Source: Planctomycetota bacterium (lineage in GTDB: Bacteria; Planctomycetota; J058; JAJDCP01). Taken from it: 43,283 nucleotides of DNA. This document shows, piece by piece, positions 26,726 through 35,518 of the stretch (the stretch's first letter is position 1; each line of letters begins with the position of its first letter). The notes beneath the pieces are model-generated. The model had not been told where the DNA came from. It was given only the letters and a program-made list of their open reading frames with translations, and did no database searches. The stretch covers positions 1 through 43,283 of the forward strand of contig JAJDCP010000035.1 of the NCBI GenBank assembly GCA_029260765.1, in the 5' to 3' direction. A program made the position numbers and the translations under genes.

Positions 26726-28083
26726 ATGTCCCCGAACCAGCAATACCGTCCCCGGCAGCCACAGAAGAGCGCCTTGTACCGGCTGCTGCTCGATCACCTC
26801 GAGACCTTCCTGGACAGCGTCGCGACCAGCGAGACCCTGTCCAGGGCTACCTCCGGTCCGAGGTTCGCAAGACCCTGGAGGACTTCCTGGAGTGCGGCGT
26901 CCTTCGTTTCGGCTTCGCCCGCCTGCGCTGTGGGTCCTGTCGGGAAGAGAAACTGCTGGCATTGTCATGTCGTAGGCGAGGCCTCTGCCCCTCTTGCCAG
27001 GCCAAGCGCACGAACTTGTGGGCGGACTGGCTGACCGAAGACCTCCTCCCCGATGTCGCTTCTCGCCAGTGGGTGGTGACCATACCCAAGCGACTTCGGG
27101 TGTTCTTCCGTTACGACGGGACCCTGTTCAAGGAGCTCAGTCGGATTCTCAGCGACCTTCTCAGCCATTGGATGCAGACGATCCTTGGGCGAGATGACCT
27201 GCGCCCGGCTGTTCTGTGCTGTGACCAGAGCTTCGGGACGTTGCTCGCACACCACCCCCACCAGCACCTCCTGGTCAGCGACGGGGCCTTCTGCATCGAT
27301 GGCTGCTTCGTCCCGATGCCTACGCAAGAAGGACCTGCTCTCCCTTGTCGAAGCCTTCCGCCGGCGGGTCCTGCTCCTGTTGCCAGACGCGGCAAGATCA
27401 CGTCGGCGACGCGACGGAGCATGCTCAGCTGGCCTCATGGCGGCTTCAACCTCGACGCCTCGGTCCGCATTCCGCAAAGGCGGCGGAGCCGTCTGCGCAA
27501 GGTCCTGTGCTACCTCTTCCGCCATCCCTTCCACGCCGAGGGGATCGTTTATCAGCCTGAGAGCGGCAAGGTCCTCTATCGGGCGAAGAAGCGCCACGGC
27601 CTGCTCAAGCGCAACTTCCAGGTGTTCGACGCCGTCGAGTTCATCGGCGTGCTCAGCGATCACATCCCCCATCGTCGACGTCACCAGGTTCGCTACTATG
27701 CCGCGCTGCACCCACGGTATCGAAGCTGCCTTCCGGCCGCTGCGTGTCGGCCCCGTGCAGCCGAGCCCGCGCACCTGAAGAACGTCGGCCGTCGACGCTG
27801 GGCGAAACAGCTGTGGAGGGTGTACGAAGTCGACGTGTTGCGCTGCGATTGCGGCGGGACGTTCCGCCTGCTCTAGATCATCCTACACGACCCTGTCGTT
27901 CCGAAGATCCTGGCCCACCTCGCGCTACCCTCCGAGATGCCGAGACTGTTGCCGGCTCGCGCTCCGCCCGCACGCTCCGTGGCTGAGAGGGGAGGTGACC
28001 TTGGCACGGATCCCTTCCCCGCCTTTGACCCATGCGTCGACCCACCCGCATGGGAGGAACCCACATCCCTCGATGGTTCGAGC
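26726..28083 (+). pseudogene. IS91-family transposase, frameshifted and nonsense-mutated
   Basis: IS91 hallmarks in order: YRPRQPQKSALYRLLLDHLE from ATG 26726, then a frame change at ~26820; RGLCPSCQAKR zinc motif; QWVVTIPKRLRVFFRYD; HPHQHLLVSDGAF (HUH-like His-hydrophobic-His); LSWPHGGFNLDASVRI; DHIPHRRRHQVRYY; VYEVDVLRCDCGG. Between ~27325 and 27400 the protein continues in another frame (KKDLLSLVEAFRRRVLLLL), i.e. two compensating shifts. TAG at 27874-27876 interrupts CDCGGTFRLL/IILHDPVVPKILAHL, and the frame then continues to the DPCVDPPAWEEP tail at 28020-28063. At least one indel pair, one further shift and one nonsense change make it inactive. A second copy of its tail is at 2-175. Confidence 0.8.
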
Positions 28084-28332
28084 GTGCCAAATGCTTTAGG
28101 GGTTGACGTAAGAGCGATCATCGAGGAGACAATCGAAAATATGTTGACGTTGATTCAGTGTCAACTACCGTGCGAGCGTACAGTGTCGAAACCGTTTATC
28201 ACCATCATCAACTTGTCAACATCGACAAGACCTTGGGGGGGGCTAGAAGTTTATCATGACATCAATATAGTCGCCTCAGCGTCATTCACCGTTGTTTGCT
28301 GCCTTCCGTGATTCTGGGGTGGGTGGGCGGCG

Positions 28333-29043
28333 ATGAAGCTACATTCCTGTTTTCACCCGAGGTTCTCTGACTACGTGCGACCTCTGCTGGTTGCATTTGC
28401 AATGCTTGTTGTTGTGGGAAACATACTTGCGCTGTCAATTTGGGGCCTTGTCGACGTTTCAGTCGCAAGCTCGATTCGGGGCATTCTCTTTGTCTCACTT
28501 CTCGTTGTGCTGGCTCGGCGTGGTGAGCATGTCCACTGGGCCTACACTATGCTTGTGTTGGTGTTGGTTTTCTGTGGAAGCATCAAGGTGGCCAACATTT
28601 CTTGGCAGTCAGCGACACATACTCTGTGGCTGTACTCGCTAGCACTAGTGGTTATGGCTTTCGGTGTGGTTCGGTCTGACGTCGACAAGGCCAAAGGCTT
28701 AGAACTCGAAACCGGGTGTGCGATCTTTCGATGTAAGGTCGTGTCCACATCTATCCATGGGACACTCGTTCTTCATGACAGATGGTTGGTTTTTTACCTC
28801 GACGGATCCGCATCGAAGATCTCATTCGCTTGTTCTAAGATCGCGGCAATTGCCTTGAGAAAGCCATCGTTATTGGAAGAGATCTTCTTTGGGGGTTGTA
28901 CTCAACTCGGCATACAGCAAGAACTAAGTGTGACATACTTTTCGGGAGTCGGAGCGAGGCCTGTTGCTCGATGTTTGAGCAATACGCTTAGTGTTCCACA
29001 GGTCGATGCCAGCGAGCCCATGTTCAAGGATTGTCCCTACTAA
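28333..29043 (+). CDS. Integral membrane protein with soluble C-terminus
   Basis: 236 residues. About four hydrophobic helices lie in residues 15-120 (LLVAFAMLVVVGNILALSIW, FVSLLVVLA, YTMLVLVLVFCGSI, LWLYSLALVVMAFGVV), followed by a beta-rich cytoplasmic part (TLVLHDRWLVFYLDG). GC is clearly lower than in surrounding genes. It is unrecognised. It lies downstream of the IS91 remnant and ahead of the SUKH-like gene. Bases 28084-28332 upstream are AT-rich and contain small dyads (e.g. GTTGAC...GTCAAC near 28143-28165) but no gene. Confidence 0.55.
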   Translation: MKLHSCFHPRFSDYVRPLLVAFAMLVVVGNILALSIWGLVDVSVASSIRGILFVSLLVVLARRGEHVHWAYTMLVLVLVFCGSIKVANISWQSATHTLWLYSLALVVMAFGVVRSDVDKAKGLELETGCAIFRCKVVSTSIHGTLVLHDRWLVFYLDGSASKISFACSKIAAIALRKPSLLEEIFFGGCTQLGIQQELSVTYFSGVGARPVARCLSNTLSVPQVDASEPMFKDCPY

Positions 29044-29464
29044 GCGCAGTGATCTTCACCCGCCTGCGACCGGGGTTTAGCGCAGATTCGCCAATGGCCT
29101 GATATCTCCTAACGTATTTTTCCGCCGCCTGGTGCGCCGCCTCAGGCCTGCATGCGTGGTTCGCCGGATCTTCCGGAATCGAGGTCTCTTGTCGACCAAG
29201 GGCCTGTACCCTCGATCGCCGCGTCGACGTTCACGGACCTGGGCAACGACCCCTGGCTGATTCAACAGGTCCAGGCCGAAGATCTCGAAGGCACGCGTCT
29301 GCTCGGTAGTCAAGTGTCGTCAACACGCAGAACTCCGCCCCTTCTTCGTTCTCGACTCGGTGGCTGTTGATCCTCTCGACCCGAGTTTGGAAACGGCAGA
29401 CATACGCGAAGGGTCACAACCCATTGATTTTAGGCGCTCACAGGGGAACGCGCCAAGTAATTTC
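29044..29464. other. Gene debris, no supported gene
   Basis: The only sizeable frame is a minus-strand Arg-rich one (29077-29313, MTTEQTRAFEIFGLDLLNQ start). It has some protein-like texture but no ribosome binding site or recognised domain. I would not call it a gene. Confidence 0.3.
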
Positions 29465-29471
29465 TATCCCT
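29465..29471 (-). repeat. AGGGATA junction heptamer
   Basis: Exact TATCCCT in non-coding debris. The right side (29472-29610) contains a short plus frame, IAISGNRRTVVGYGFG, reminiscent of HAF-type extracellular repeats. Confidence 0.45.
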
Positions 29472-29912
29472 CGAGATCCCGCCTTCCGAGGGCGTCGCAC
29501 CGGCCAGTACGTATTCTGAGCGCGGGAAATGCCCGCTCCTCGGCGATCGCGATCAGCGGAAACCGTCGGACAGTAGTTGGCTATGGCTTTGGGTCGAGGC
29601 GAGAAAAATGAGGGGACCCCTCTCCACCCCCCGGGAGGGGGGCGCCGTGGTTCTGCGTCCCTCGAACTTCGAGCCAAGCACGCCCTCGATAAGCGATCCC
29701 ACTCTCACGTTCGTCGGTTCCGAATGCCTAGAAGTGGGGGCGAGCCGTTGTCGAGAGTGGTATGCCTTGGGCGTTTCACGCGCAATGACGGCTGAGCGTC
29801 CAGCAGCGAAGGATCCGAGGCGGGCGGTTTTCTTTTATTCTTCTGCACTCAATCGATGCTTACTTCAACAACTTCAAACAAGATGTCTCAATTCCGTTCA
29901 GGAGCGACGCAC

Positions 29913-30578
29913 ATGTTTGAGCAAGAACTAGTGACTCTTCGGCTGTTCTTGGCAGCCGTGACGAGGGCTGGTGGGGACGCCCTGCCCTTGAGGGTTTCAC
30001 AGCCAGCCGAGGAGCAAGCCATCGTCGAAGTTGAGGGTGTGCTCGGATTTCGTTTTCCTGAAGCATTTCGGCACTTGCTTTCGAGGTTTGCTGCCAGTTT
30101 CGATTTTCAATGGTTCGTTGCCGAGGAGGCGAGTCTTCCCGACCCATTCGGAGCCAATTTTTCGGGAGTGCTTTGGTGGGACCTCGAGCAGGTCGCGGAG
30201 ATCGACGCTCAACGCGAGATTTGGGCTACCACGCTCTTTCCTGATCCAGCTGACAGGTGCGGACTCATCTGGCGCGACAAGCTTGCGTTTGCGCGAGTCG
30301 GCAACGGTGACCTCCTAGCCCTCGATCTCAATGAGTCTAACTATGGGCGCGTGATCTACTTGAGCCACGACGATGGGCCGGGGAACGGTGTTGTGATGGC
30401 GGAGGACATGATTCAACTTGTGCGACAATGGGCACCGCTCGGATGTCCCGGGGCAGAAGACTGGCAGTGGATGCACTTTCTCTCTGGGCCGGGGTCGGGC
30501 ATCGACCCCCTGTGTCAGAATGCGCTACGTTGGCGTGAGCTTTGGCTCGGCGATGGAACGCGGCCTTCCGGTGGTTAG
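29913..30578 (+). CDS. SUKH (SMI1/KNR4-like) immunity protein
   Basis: 221 residues from ATG 29913 with GGAG 8 bases upstream. VSQPAEEQAIVEVEGVLGFR then FPEAFRHLLSRF matches the start of the SMI1/KNR4 (SUKH) fold: x-x-E-E-x-I-x-x-x-E--LG-x-x-LP-x-x-YR-x-x-L. Next come WFVAEEASL...WWDLEQV and FARVGNGDLLALDLNESNYG, also typical of SUKH. SUKH proteins are the commonest immunity proteins of polymorphic (RHS/CDI) toxin systems. No toxin gene adjoins it, so it is an orphan immunity gene, as expected in an RHS-rich locus. Confidence 0.75.
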   Translation: MFEQELVTLRLFLAAVTRAGGDALPLRVSQPAEEQAIVEVEGVLGFRFPEAFRHLLSRFAASFDFQWFVAEEASLPDPFGANFSGVLWWDLEQVAEIDAQREIWATTLFPDPADRCGLIWRDKLAFARVGNGDLLALDLNESNYGRVIYLSHDDGPGNGVVMAEDMIQLVRQWAPLGCPGAEDWQWMHFLSGPGSGIDPLCQNALRWRELWLGDGTRPSGG

Positions 30579-30943
30579 TGCCGGGACTTCCTGGCATTTC
30601 TGCCACAGGTTTTGCGGAGTGACCTGGATCAAGATGGGCCCCGGTTCGAAACCTTGGTCTCCTCCATACTTCAAACGTTGAGGTTACCCAAACAAATCAA
30701 ATGGCATTTTCGCGATTCGCCGCCAGGGCACTGCGCACTCATCCTGTCAGCTGCGATTGAGCCTGCGAAACTTGTCCTACGCAGAAAACGCGCGCCATGG
30801 GAAACGCATCTGACGAGGCACAAGGCCGAGAGGGCGGCCGCAGCGCCGGTTCCACCTTGCAGTGCTGGACCGTCGCGGCAGGGTCAACCCGCCCAGGTCC
30901 CTGCAGCACTTCAACAGCGCAACGGGCTACGCCCTGAGTTCGG
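30579..30943. other. Stretch without a supported gene, left of a heptamer junction
   Basis: Short overlapping frames only. The last ~80 bases form a plus frame (VNPPRSLQHFNSATGYALSS) that runs in frame through the heptamer into the beta-solenoid fragment. Confidence 0.3.
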
Positions 30944-30950
30944 TATCCCT
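30944..30950 (-). repeat. AGGGATA junction heptamer
   Basis: Left boundary of the beta-solenoid protein fragment, which continues in frame across it. Confidence 0.55.
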
Positions 30951-32652
30951 CGGATCGGTGAGTCTGACCAGCGGCGACGGCATCTCCTTGAACGGTGCAA
31001 CGGTCTCCACGGTGGATGGCGGCATCACATTCCTGGCGAATCAGGACATGGACACCAGCGGGGCATTCCGCGGCATAGAACTGGTCGGGGGCTCAACGGT
31101 GACGACGACCGGCACCGGCGACATCGTCCTGACAGGCCGTGGTGGTGATGATGATGGGGGGACCTTCGGTTACGGCATCCGCCTGTTTAGTGCGAGCGTC
31201 GTGCAATCCACGTCGGCGGCAGCGGATGCTGGGACCATCACCCTGACCGGAGTTGGGGGTGCCGCCACGAACAACAACTATGGCGTCAGCATCGAGGGCG
31301 CGACCGTTGAGTCATCCGTGGGCACCATCAGCATTACGGCGACGGGGGGGAACAGCCCCGGAGCCGAGAATCGAGGCTTCCGGGTTGTGACGGGTGGGCA
31401 GGTAAACTCTACCAACTCCGCCTCGATTACGGTTGTTGGCTCCAGCGGTGGTGGCGGAACGATTGGGATCCAGATCAGCGGCGGAAGCATCAACACCGTC
31501 GACGGCCCGATCATGCTGACCGGGACGACGGATGTGGGTGCAGGACTGGTTGTCGAGGGCGGTGGGCAGGTGATCTCGACGGGTAGCGATGCCGGGGCGA
31601 CCATCACCTTGATCGGAACCAGCACAGGGTCGAGCGATGGTGTGCGGATCTCAGGTACAACTGTATCGCTCAGCTCCGTCAATGGTGATATCCAGATCAC
31701 CGGATCTTCGTTGAACGAGCAAGGCGTTGAAGTCTCCAGTTCGGCTTCGATTCAGACCAGCGGCACGGCCGATGTCACTTTTACGTCGAGCAATGCCGAG
31801 ATCTCTCCGAACAGCTCCAACGCGGTCGTAGCATCGGCTGTGAACTTTGAGGGAATCCTGGCGCCCGGCGCAGGGACAGCGACAGACCGGGTCTCGGTCG
31901 ATGGCGATGTCAGCTTCGTCTCGGGCAGTTTCAGCATAGACCTTAATGGCCTCACCCCTGAGACCCAACACGATCAGCTGCAGGTCGTCGGAGTTGGGCG
32001 CACGATCGATCTCAACGGGGTCACTCTCGCCGTCCGGCTTGGGGGCAGCTATACGCCACAGGGCAAGGATGTGCTGTGCATCATCGACAATGTCGACAGC
32101 GGCAGCGCGATCACGGGTACCTTCGCGGGACTCGCCGAGGGAGCGGTTTTGGAGGCCGACGGCTACTTCTTCAAAGTGTCCTATCTGGGAGGCGACGGCA
32201 ACGATGTCACCTTGACCGCGGAGTACACAACATCGGCGAGCATCAATGCCTCGGGTGATCTGGTGTTGACGGACGTGGACGGTGTCGATGACGCCCTGAC
32301 CATCGTCAGGAACGGCAACAGCCTGGAGGTCACGGATTCCGGCAAGACGCTGACGACGAGCATTGCTGGAGCGACGGGCCATGGAACCAGCACCCTCTCG
32401 ATCCCGCTGGCTTCGATCACCGGAACCGAAGTGGTGTTTGATGCCGTCGAGGGTGATGATCGCCTGACGGTCGACTTCAGCGGGGGAGACCTCGGGCGGA
32501 CGCTGACCTACAACGGAGGTTCCCAGACTACCGGAGACACGCTGAGCCTCGTGGGCAGCAGCTTTGCCAGCTCCGACTCCAACGCGAGCAACGCGAACGA
32601 CGGCAGTGTGACGGTCGGGTCCAACGTCATCAACTACACGGGGTTGGAGTGA
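30951..32652 (+). pseudogene. Secreted beta-solenoid repeat protein, C-terminal fragment
   Basis: About 566 codons from the heptamer to a TGA at 32650-32652 (first in-frame ATG 30862, in unrelated sequence). Residues after the junction are Gly/Thr/Ser-rich repeats of the type GISLNGATVSTVDGGITFLA, forming a parallel beta-helix. Then comes a GDVSFVSGSFSIDLNG...DGNDVTLT section like autotransporter-type passenger ends. Last is a domain with GDDRLTVDFSGGDLGRTLTY and final residues NYTGLE. The same final domain and the same last residues YTGLE end the giant protein at 40624. The N-terminus and signal peptide are missing. Confidence 0.7.
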
Positions 32653-33121
32653 GTTTGCAGGGCCTGAGCGCTTGGCTCACAGCCATAAGCCCTGTGCAAG
32701 CGCGGAATCGCGCCAGCACGGCACCGACTTCGACGCAGCTCTGGATGGAACCCCGGGGGGCTGGGTGGAGTCCACGCCCCCGGCGTTCCCGCCGCACCTC
32801 AGCGGGAGATGCTCTCGTTGTGGGTCGCTGCTCGTCTTCTACTTTGGAGCTGCGTTCGTCTCCCTTTTCAGGCAACTTCAGGGTTTTTTGGTCTTGAGCC
32901 GATGATGCCCGCGAGGGCGGGCCTGACCGGCCAGCACAGGCTAACTGCAACGCCAGGGCCGCAATTCCATTCCTGACTGTCGGCCCGCCAGCATAGTCGC
33001 CCTAGCAGCCTGCCAAGCTGGTAGGGGGACATCGAAGAGCCGTGTGCCGGCTCGCTCTCCCTGGGGCCGGCATTCCTAGCGGTCTCGGGCGGAGGGCCTG
33101 CGGGGTCTCGGCCGCGCCTCC
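32653..33121. other. Intergenic region with an imperfect hairpin
   Basis: No supported gene. CCCTAGCAGC at 33000-33009 and GCTGGTAGGG at 33017-33026 form a 10-bp stem with one mismatch and a 7-base loop. It begins with CTAGCAGCC, like the MITE end at 34268, so it may be a relic of the same element family or a terminator. Confidence 0.35.
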
Positions 33122-33233
33122 AGCAGCCAGCTGTGTGCGCCATCCCCGCCTTGGCTAAACCCCGATGGCACCCGATGCGTCCGTCCCAATAGTCCGAAAC
33201 TGCGAGGGCATCGAATGCGTCGGGCTCCCATCT
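33122..33233 (+). repeat. 112-bp direct repeat, copy 1 (upstream region and start of lipoprotein gene)
   Basis: 112 bases align without gaps to 34158-34269 at roughly 87% identity. The repeat covers the leader of the lipoprotein gene and its first codons (ATG 33215, MRRAPI). It is therefore best read as the conserved 5' end of two paralogous genes. Confidence 0.75.
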
Positions 33234-34132
33234 GGACCTGCTGTCTGGGCTTGCTGGCCGCATCGTGCGCGGCACCGCCGACTCCGGACTTCCCGAGCCT
33301 CGATGCGTTCGAGCGCGCGAAGCTGAGTGCCGACACGGTGTGGGCAGAGCTGCTGTGGGCCGACGTCGATGCGCTCCCGCCGCGTGACATCCAGCTCTAC
33401 CCGGCCACGCCACAGATCCTCGCCTCTTTACTCAGCCCCGGGCTGAGGTTCGAGTCCTGTGGGGTGCCCGTGTTCGCGATGGGGCATCTGGGAGCGGAGC
33501 TGTGCCTAGCGATGCACGAGCCGCCTGTTGAGGTCCAGATCGGTCCCCCGGGGGGCGAGTACCAGCACTTCTTGGCCACCAGTGCCCTCAGCTTTCGGAC
33601 CGTCCCGGGCAGGGCGGAGATCTCTGTGGAACATGAGTTCGCTCCGGAGTTCAAGGTCGCCGACGCGCCCGGGCCGAGCGTGATGTTGCGTTTCGAGGCC
33701 TCCCTGCCCTGGCCGCTTCCGGGCACGCAGCTCATCGTCCTGCCGCTGTCAGCGACCCCGGAGAGGGGACCGCGGACGCGGCTGGTCTTCTTCACCGCCT
33801 ACGGCGCGCCACCGCCGCTCACTGCCGCCGCCGAGCCCGACCGGGACGGCTCTTCCGACCCGCGTCCGCGCGCCTCCCGCCCTCCCGAGCCGTGGGACCT
33901 CTACTCCGTGAGCAGCATCGCGATCGCCGGGGATGACCCTGGGACGGCGACGGTCACACTGGACGCCCGAGGCGACGGCAGGCTGTTCGTTGGCTGTGTC
34001 GGCAGCGAGCTCGACGGCTACACCATCGTCGAGATCCACGGACTGGCCCACCCGTCAGGGCCCTGCATCGTCCTGCGCGGGCCCAGGGGGGAGATCGCCT
34101 GGGCGCTGCCCCGACCGGCGCGCGGACGCTGA
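33215..34132 (+). CDS. Lipoprotein of unknown function
   Basis: 305 residues. MRRAPIWTCCLGLLAASCAA has a lipobox (LAASC). The mature part is beta-rich (LRFESCGVPVFAMG, AEISVEHEFAPEFKV) with a Pro/Arg/Asp-rich linker near 210-230. A C-terminal beta domain follows (ATVTLDARGDGRLFVG, GYTIVEIHGLAHPSGPCIVL) that resembles a fibronectin- or FHA-like sandwich without clear motif. A truncated paralogue follows at 34251. The gene is intact. Confidence 0.65.
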   Translation: MRRAPIWTCCLGLLAASCAAPPTPDFPSLDAFERAKLSADTVWAELLWADVDALPPRDIQLYPATPQILASLLSPGLRFESCGVPVFAMGHLGAELCLAMHEPPVEVQIGPPGGEYQHFLATSALSFRTVPGRAEISVEHEFAPEFKVADAPGPSVMLRFEASLPWPLPGTQLIVLPLSATPERGPRTRLVFFTAYGAPPPLTAAAEPDRDGSSDPRPRASRPPEPWDLYSVSSIAIAGDDPGTATVTLDARGDGRLFVGCVGSELDGYTIVEIHGLAHPSGPCIVLRGPRGEIAWALPRPARGR

Positions 34133-34157
34133 GCGTTGCGCTCCTTGCCGTGCCGCT

Positions 34158-34269
34158 AGCAGCCAGCTGTGTGCACCATCCCCGCCGCGGCAAAACCCCG
34201 ATGGCAGCCGATGCGTTGGGCACAACAGTCCGAAACCGCGAGGGAATCGAATGCGTCGAATTCCCATCT
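34158..34269 (+). repeat. 112-bp direct repeat, copy 2
   Basis: Second copy of the leader and first codons of the lipoprotein gene; its reading frame is MRRIPI, then interrupted by the MITE at 34268. Confidence 0.75.
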
Positions 34270-34546
34270 AGCAGCCTGCGACGAAAATCGTAAAGCCAGG
34301 TGCTGCGCCGGTGGGTCGACGCCTCCTCAGTCCACTCCCTCGTTCCTCGGTCGTGCCCTTCGGCCGCTTCGCTGACGACGCAGGTGGCCCGGATGGCCGT
34401 CGAAGAGGACAACTCAGCGAAGCGGCCGAAGGTGGCAGCGGCCCGCCGCCGCGGTGCCTGGCGCAGCGATTTCGTCGCAGTCTGCTAGACCCGCTGCCTG
34501 GGCATGCTGGCCGCATCGTGGCGCGCTACTGCCCCGGCACCCCCGC
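34251..34546 (+). pseudogene. Truncated lipoprotein paralogue interrupted by a MITE
   Basis: Starts MRRIPI at ATG 34251. The MITE 34268-34488 intervenes, and the frame then resumes as TRCLGMLAAS, which matches TCCLGLLAAS of the neighbouring lipoprotein (33215-34132). After about 60 bases the similarity ends at GATCCCT (34547-34553). The gene has thus been broken twice: by the MITE and by a junction of the ATCCCT type. Confidence 0.7.
34268..34488. mobile_element. MITE, 221 bp, with terminal inverted repeats
   Basis: The ends CTAGCAGCCTGCGACGAAA (34268 on) and, reversed, CTAGCAGACTGCGACGAAA (ending 34488) are terminal inverted repeats of ~22 bases. The paralogous uninterrupted sequence at 33228-33245 shows this is an insertion. 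A TA (or CTAG) target duplication fits an IS630/Tc1-like mobiliser. Inside, 34357-34375 and 34414-34432 form a perfect 19-bp stem. No protein is encoded. Part of the same element is present at 25084-25178. Confidence 0.75.
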
Positions 34547-34553
34547 GATCCCT

Positions 34554-34645
34554 GGTCGAAACCTGTAGATGTTGTAGGGCGCCTGTGAGGTGACGTGCTC
34601 ACGGCTCTGCAGTACAAGCTCGGGGATCGCGCTGTCGGCCAGATA
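34554..34645 (-). pseudogene. Short protein fragment between two ATCCCT sites
   Basis: The minus strand reads DYLADSAIPELVLQSREHVT then SQAPYNIYRFRPG, protein-like but unrecognised. It is bounded on the left by GATCCCT (34547-34553) and on the right by AATCCCT and TATCCCT (34645-34658) in direct orientation, the same arrangement as the nrdJ and MITE pieces but at about 100 bases. Confidence 0.35.
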
Positions 34646-34650
34646 ATCCC

Positions 34651-35022
34651 TTATCCCTTGCTGGTATTCGTGACGGAGGTTAGGCCGTCGTGACCGAGGT
34701 AGAGAAGGGAGGCGAACATGTCGATGCTCTGCATTCCTTCGAAGGTCACAAAGGTCGTGTCCCCCAGCATATCAAAGCCCACGACCACACTATCCGACGG
34801 GTTTTGTTGCACGTAAAGGAGTGCCTGCTCCCATGAGTCAACCTGGTCCATCAGCACCTCAATTTCGGCTTCAAAGGTCGTTGGATCCACAGCCGGGCTC
34901 GGAAGTGCTAGGTATGTCACAAGAATTCCGTCGAGGTCCAGTCGCATCGACTCGAAGTAGGCAAGAGCGATTTCGCCCTCAGCGACATCGCCAATGTGAA
35001 GCGCTCTATCCGACCGCACCAC
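34651..35022 (-). pseudogene. Hypothetical protein fragment ending in a heptamer-derived stop
   Basis: The minus frame begins around GTG 35022 and reads IGDVAEGEIALAYFESMRLD, then LLYVQQNPSDSVVVGFDMLG and SLLYLGHDGLTSVTNTSKG. Its TAA stop (34651-34653) is created by the AGGGATAA of the junction, so the real C-terminus is probably lost. Alpha/beta composition; no family recognised. Confidence 0.4.
34652..34658 (-). repeat. AGGGATA junction heptamer
   Basis: Directly preceded by AATCCCT (34645-34651), giving a tandem pair; it supplies the stop codon of the fragment on its right. Confidence 0.6.
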
Positions 35023-35068
35023 ACAGGGCCATGGCCTGAAGTGCCGTGCACCAGGTCGGATAGAGCGC
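35001..35068. repeat. Perfect 15-bp inverted repeat with 38-base spacer
   Basis: GCGCTCTATCCGACC at 35001-35015 and its exact complement at 35054-35068. The spacer contains the palindrome GGCCATGGCC. It overlaps the start of the fragment at 34651-35022. It could be a recombination site, an element end or a hairpin in RNA; no T-run follows, so a terminator is unlikely. Confidence 0.55.
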
Positions 35069-35446
35069 CATTGAACTGAACTGCTTCGGTCGAGAACCCT
35101 ATGGGTTTTCTAACGCCGGAGCCTCGAGTGGTTCTTTCGTGAGCAGCAAACATCGACGAAAGGAAGCCATAGAGGCGAGAAACCGCGAGTCTCTGCGCCA
35201 TCGACCCGCACGCAAAGGACGGGCAAACGCAGGGTTAGCGGCAGATCTCGACGAACGCACAGAGGTTCCACGGGCCAGCGTACCTGGCTGGGCGCCGTGC
35301 AGCTCTCGGGGCAGCGCTTTTTAGAGCTGTCGATCCCTGCGACGGCTGGGAACTGCCTCATGGATGGCGGCAGACGCAGGAGCTGCTCGACGGGATATCA
35401 TTCGACTTGATGCGGGAGGACGAGTCGGCTATCGTTGGTGGTAGGC

Positions 35447-35473
35447 GGTCGGGGGGTGCAAATCCCTATCCCT
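35447..35473. repeat. 27-bp sequence shared with 369-395
   Basis: Second copy of the G-run sequence ending in TATCCCT (25 of 27 identical). Confidence 0.6.
35467..35473 (-). repeat. AGGGATA junction heptamer
   Basis: Pairs with the inverted copy at 35512-35518 to form an 8-base dyad (TATCCCTG...CAGGGATA, the second arm one base apart) around a 38-base spacer. Confidence 0.5.
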
Positions 35474-35511
35474 GGCGGGTGTTGCGACCTGCCCGCGTCC
35501 TGCTCCGGTTC

Positions 35512-35518
35512 AGGGATA
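35512..35518 (+). repeat. AGGGATA junction heptamer (inverted)
   Basis: Inverted relative to 35467-35473 and to most other copies. Confidence 0.5.
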
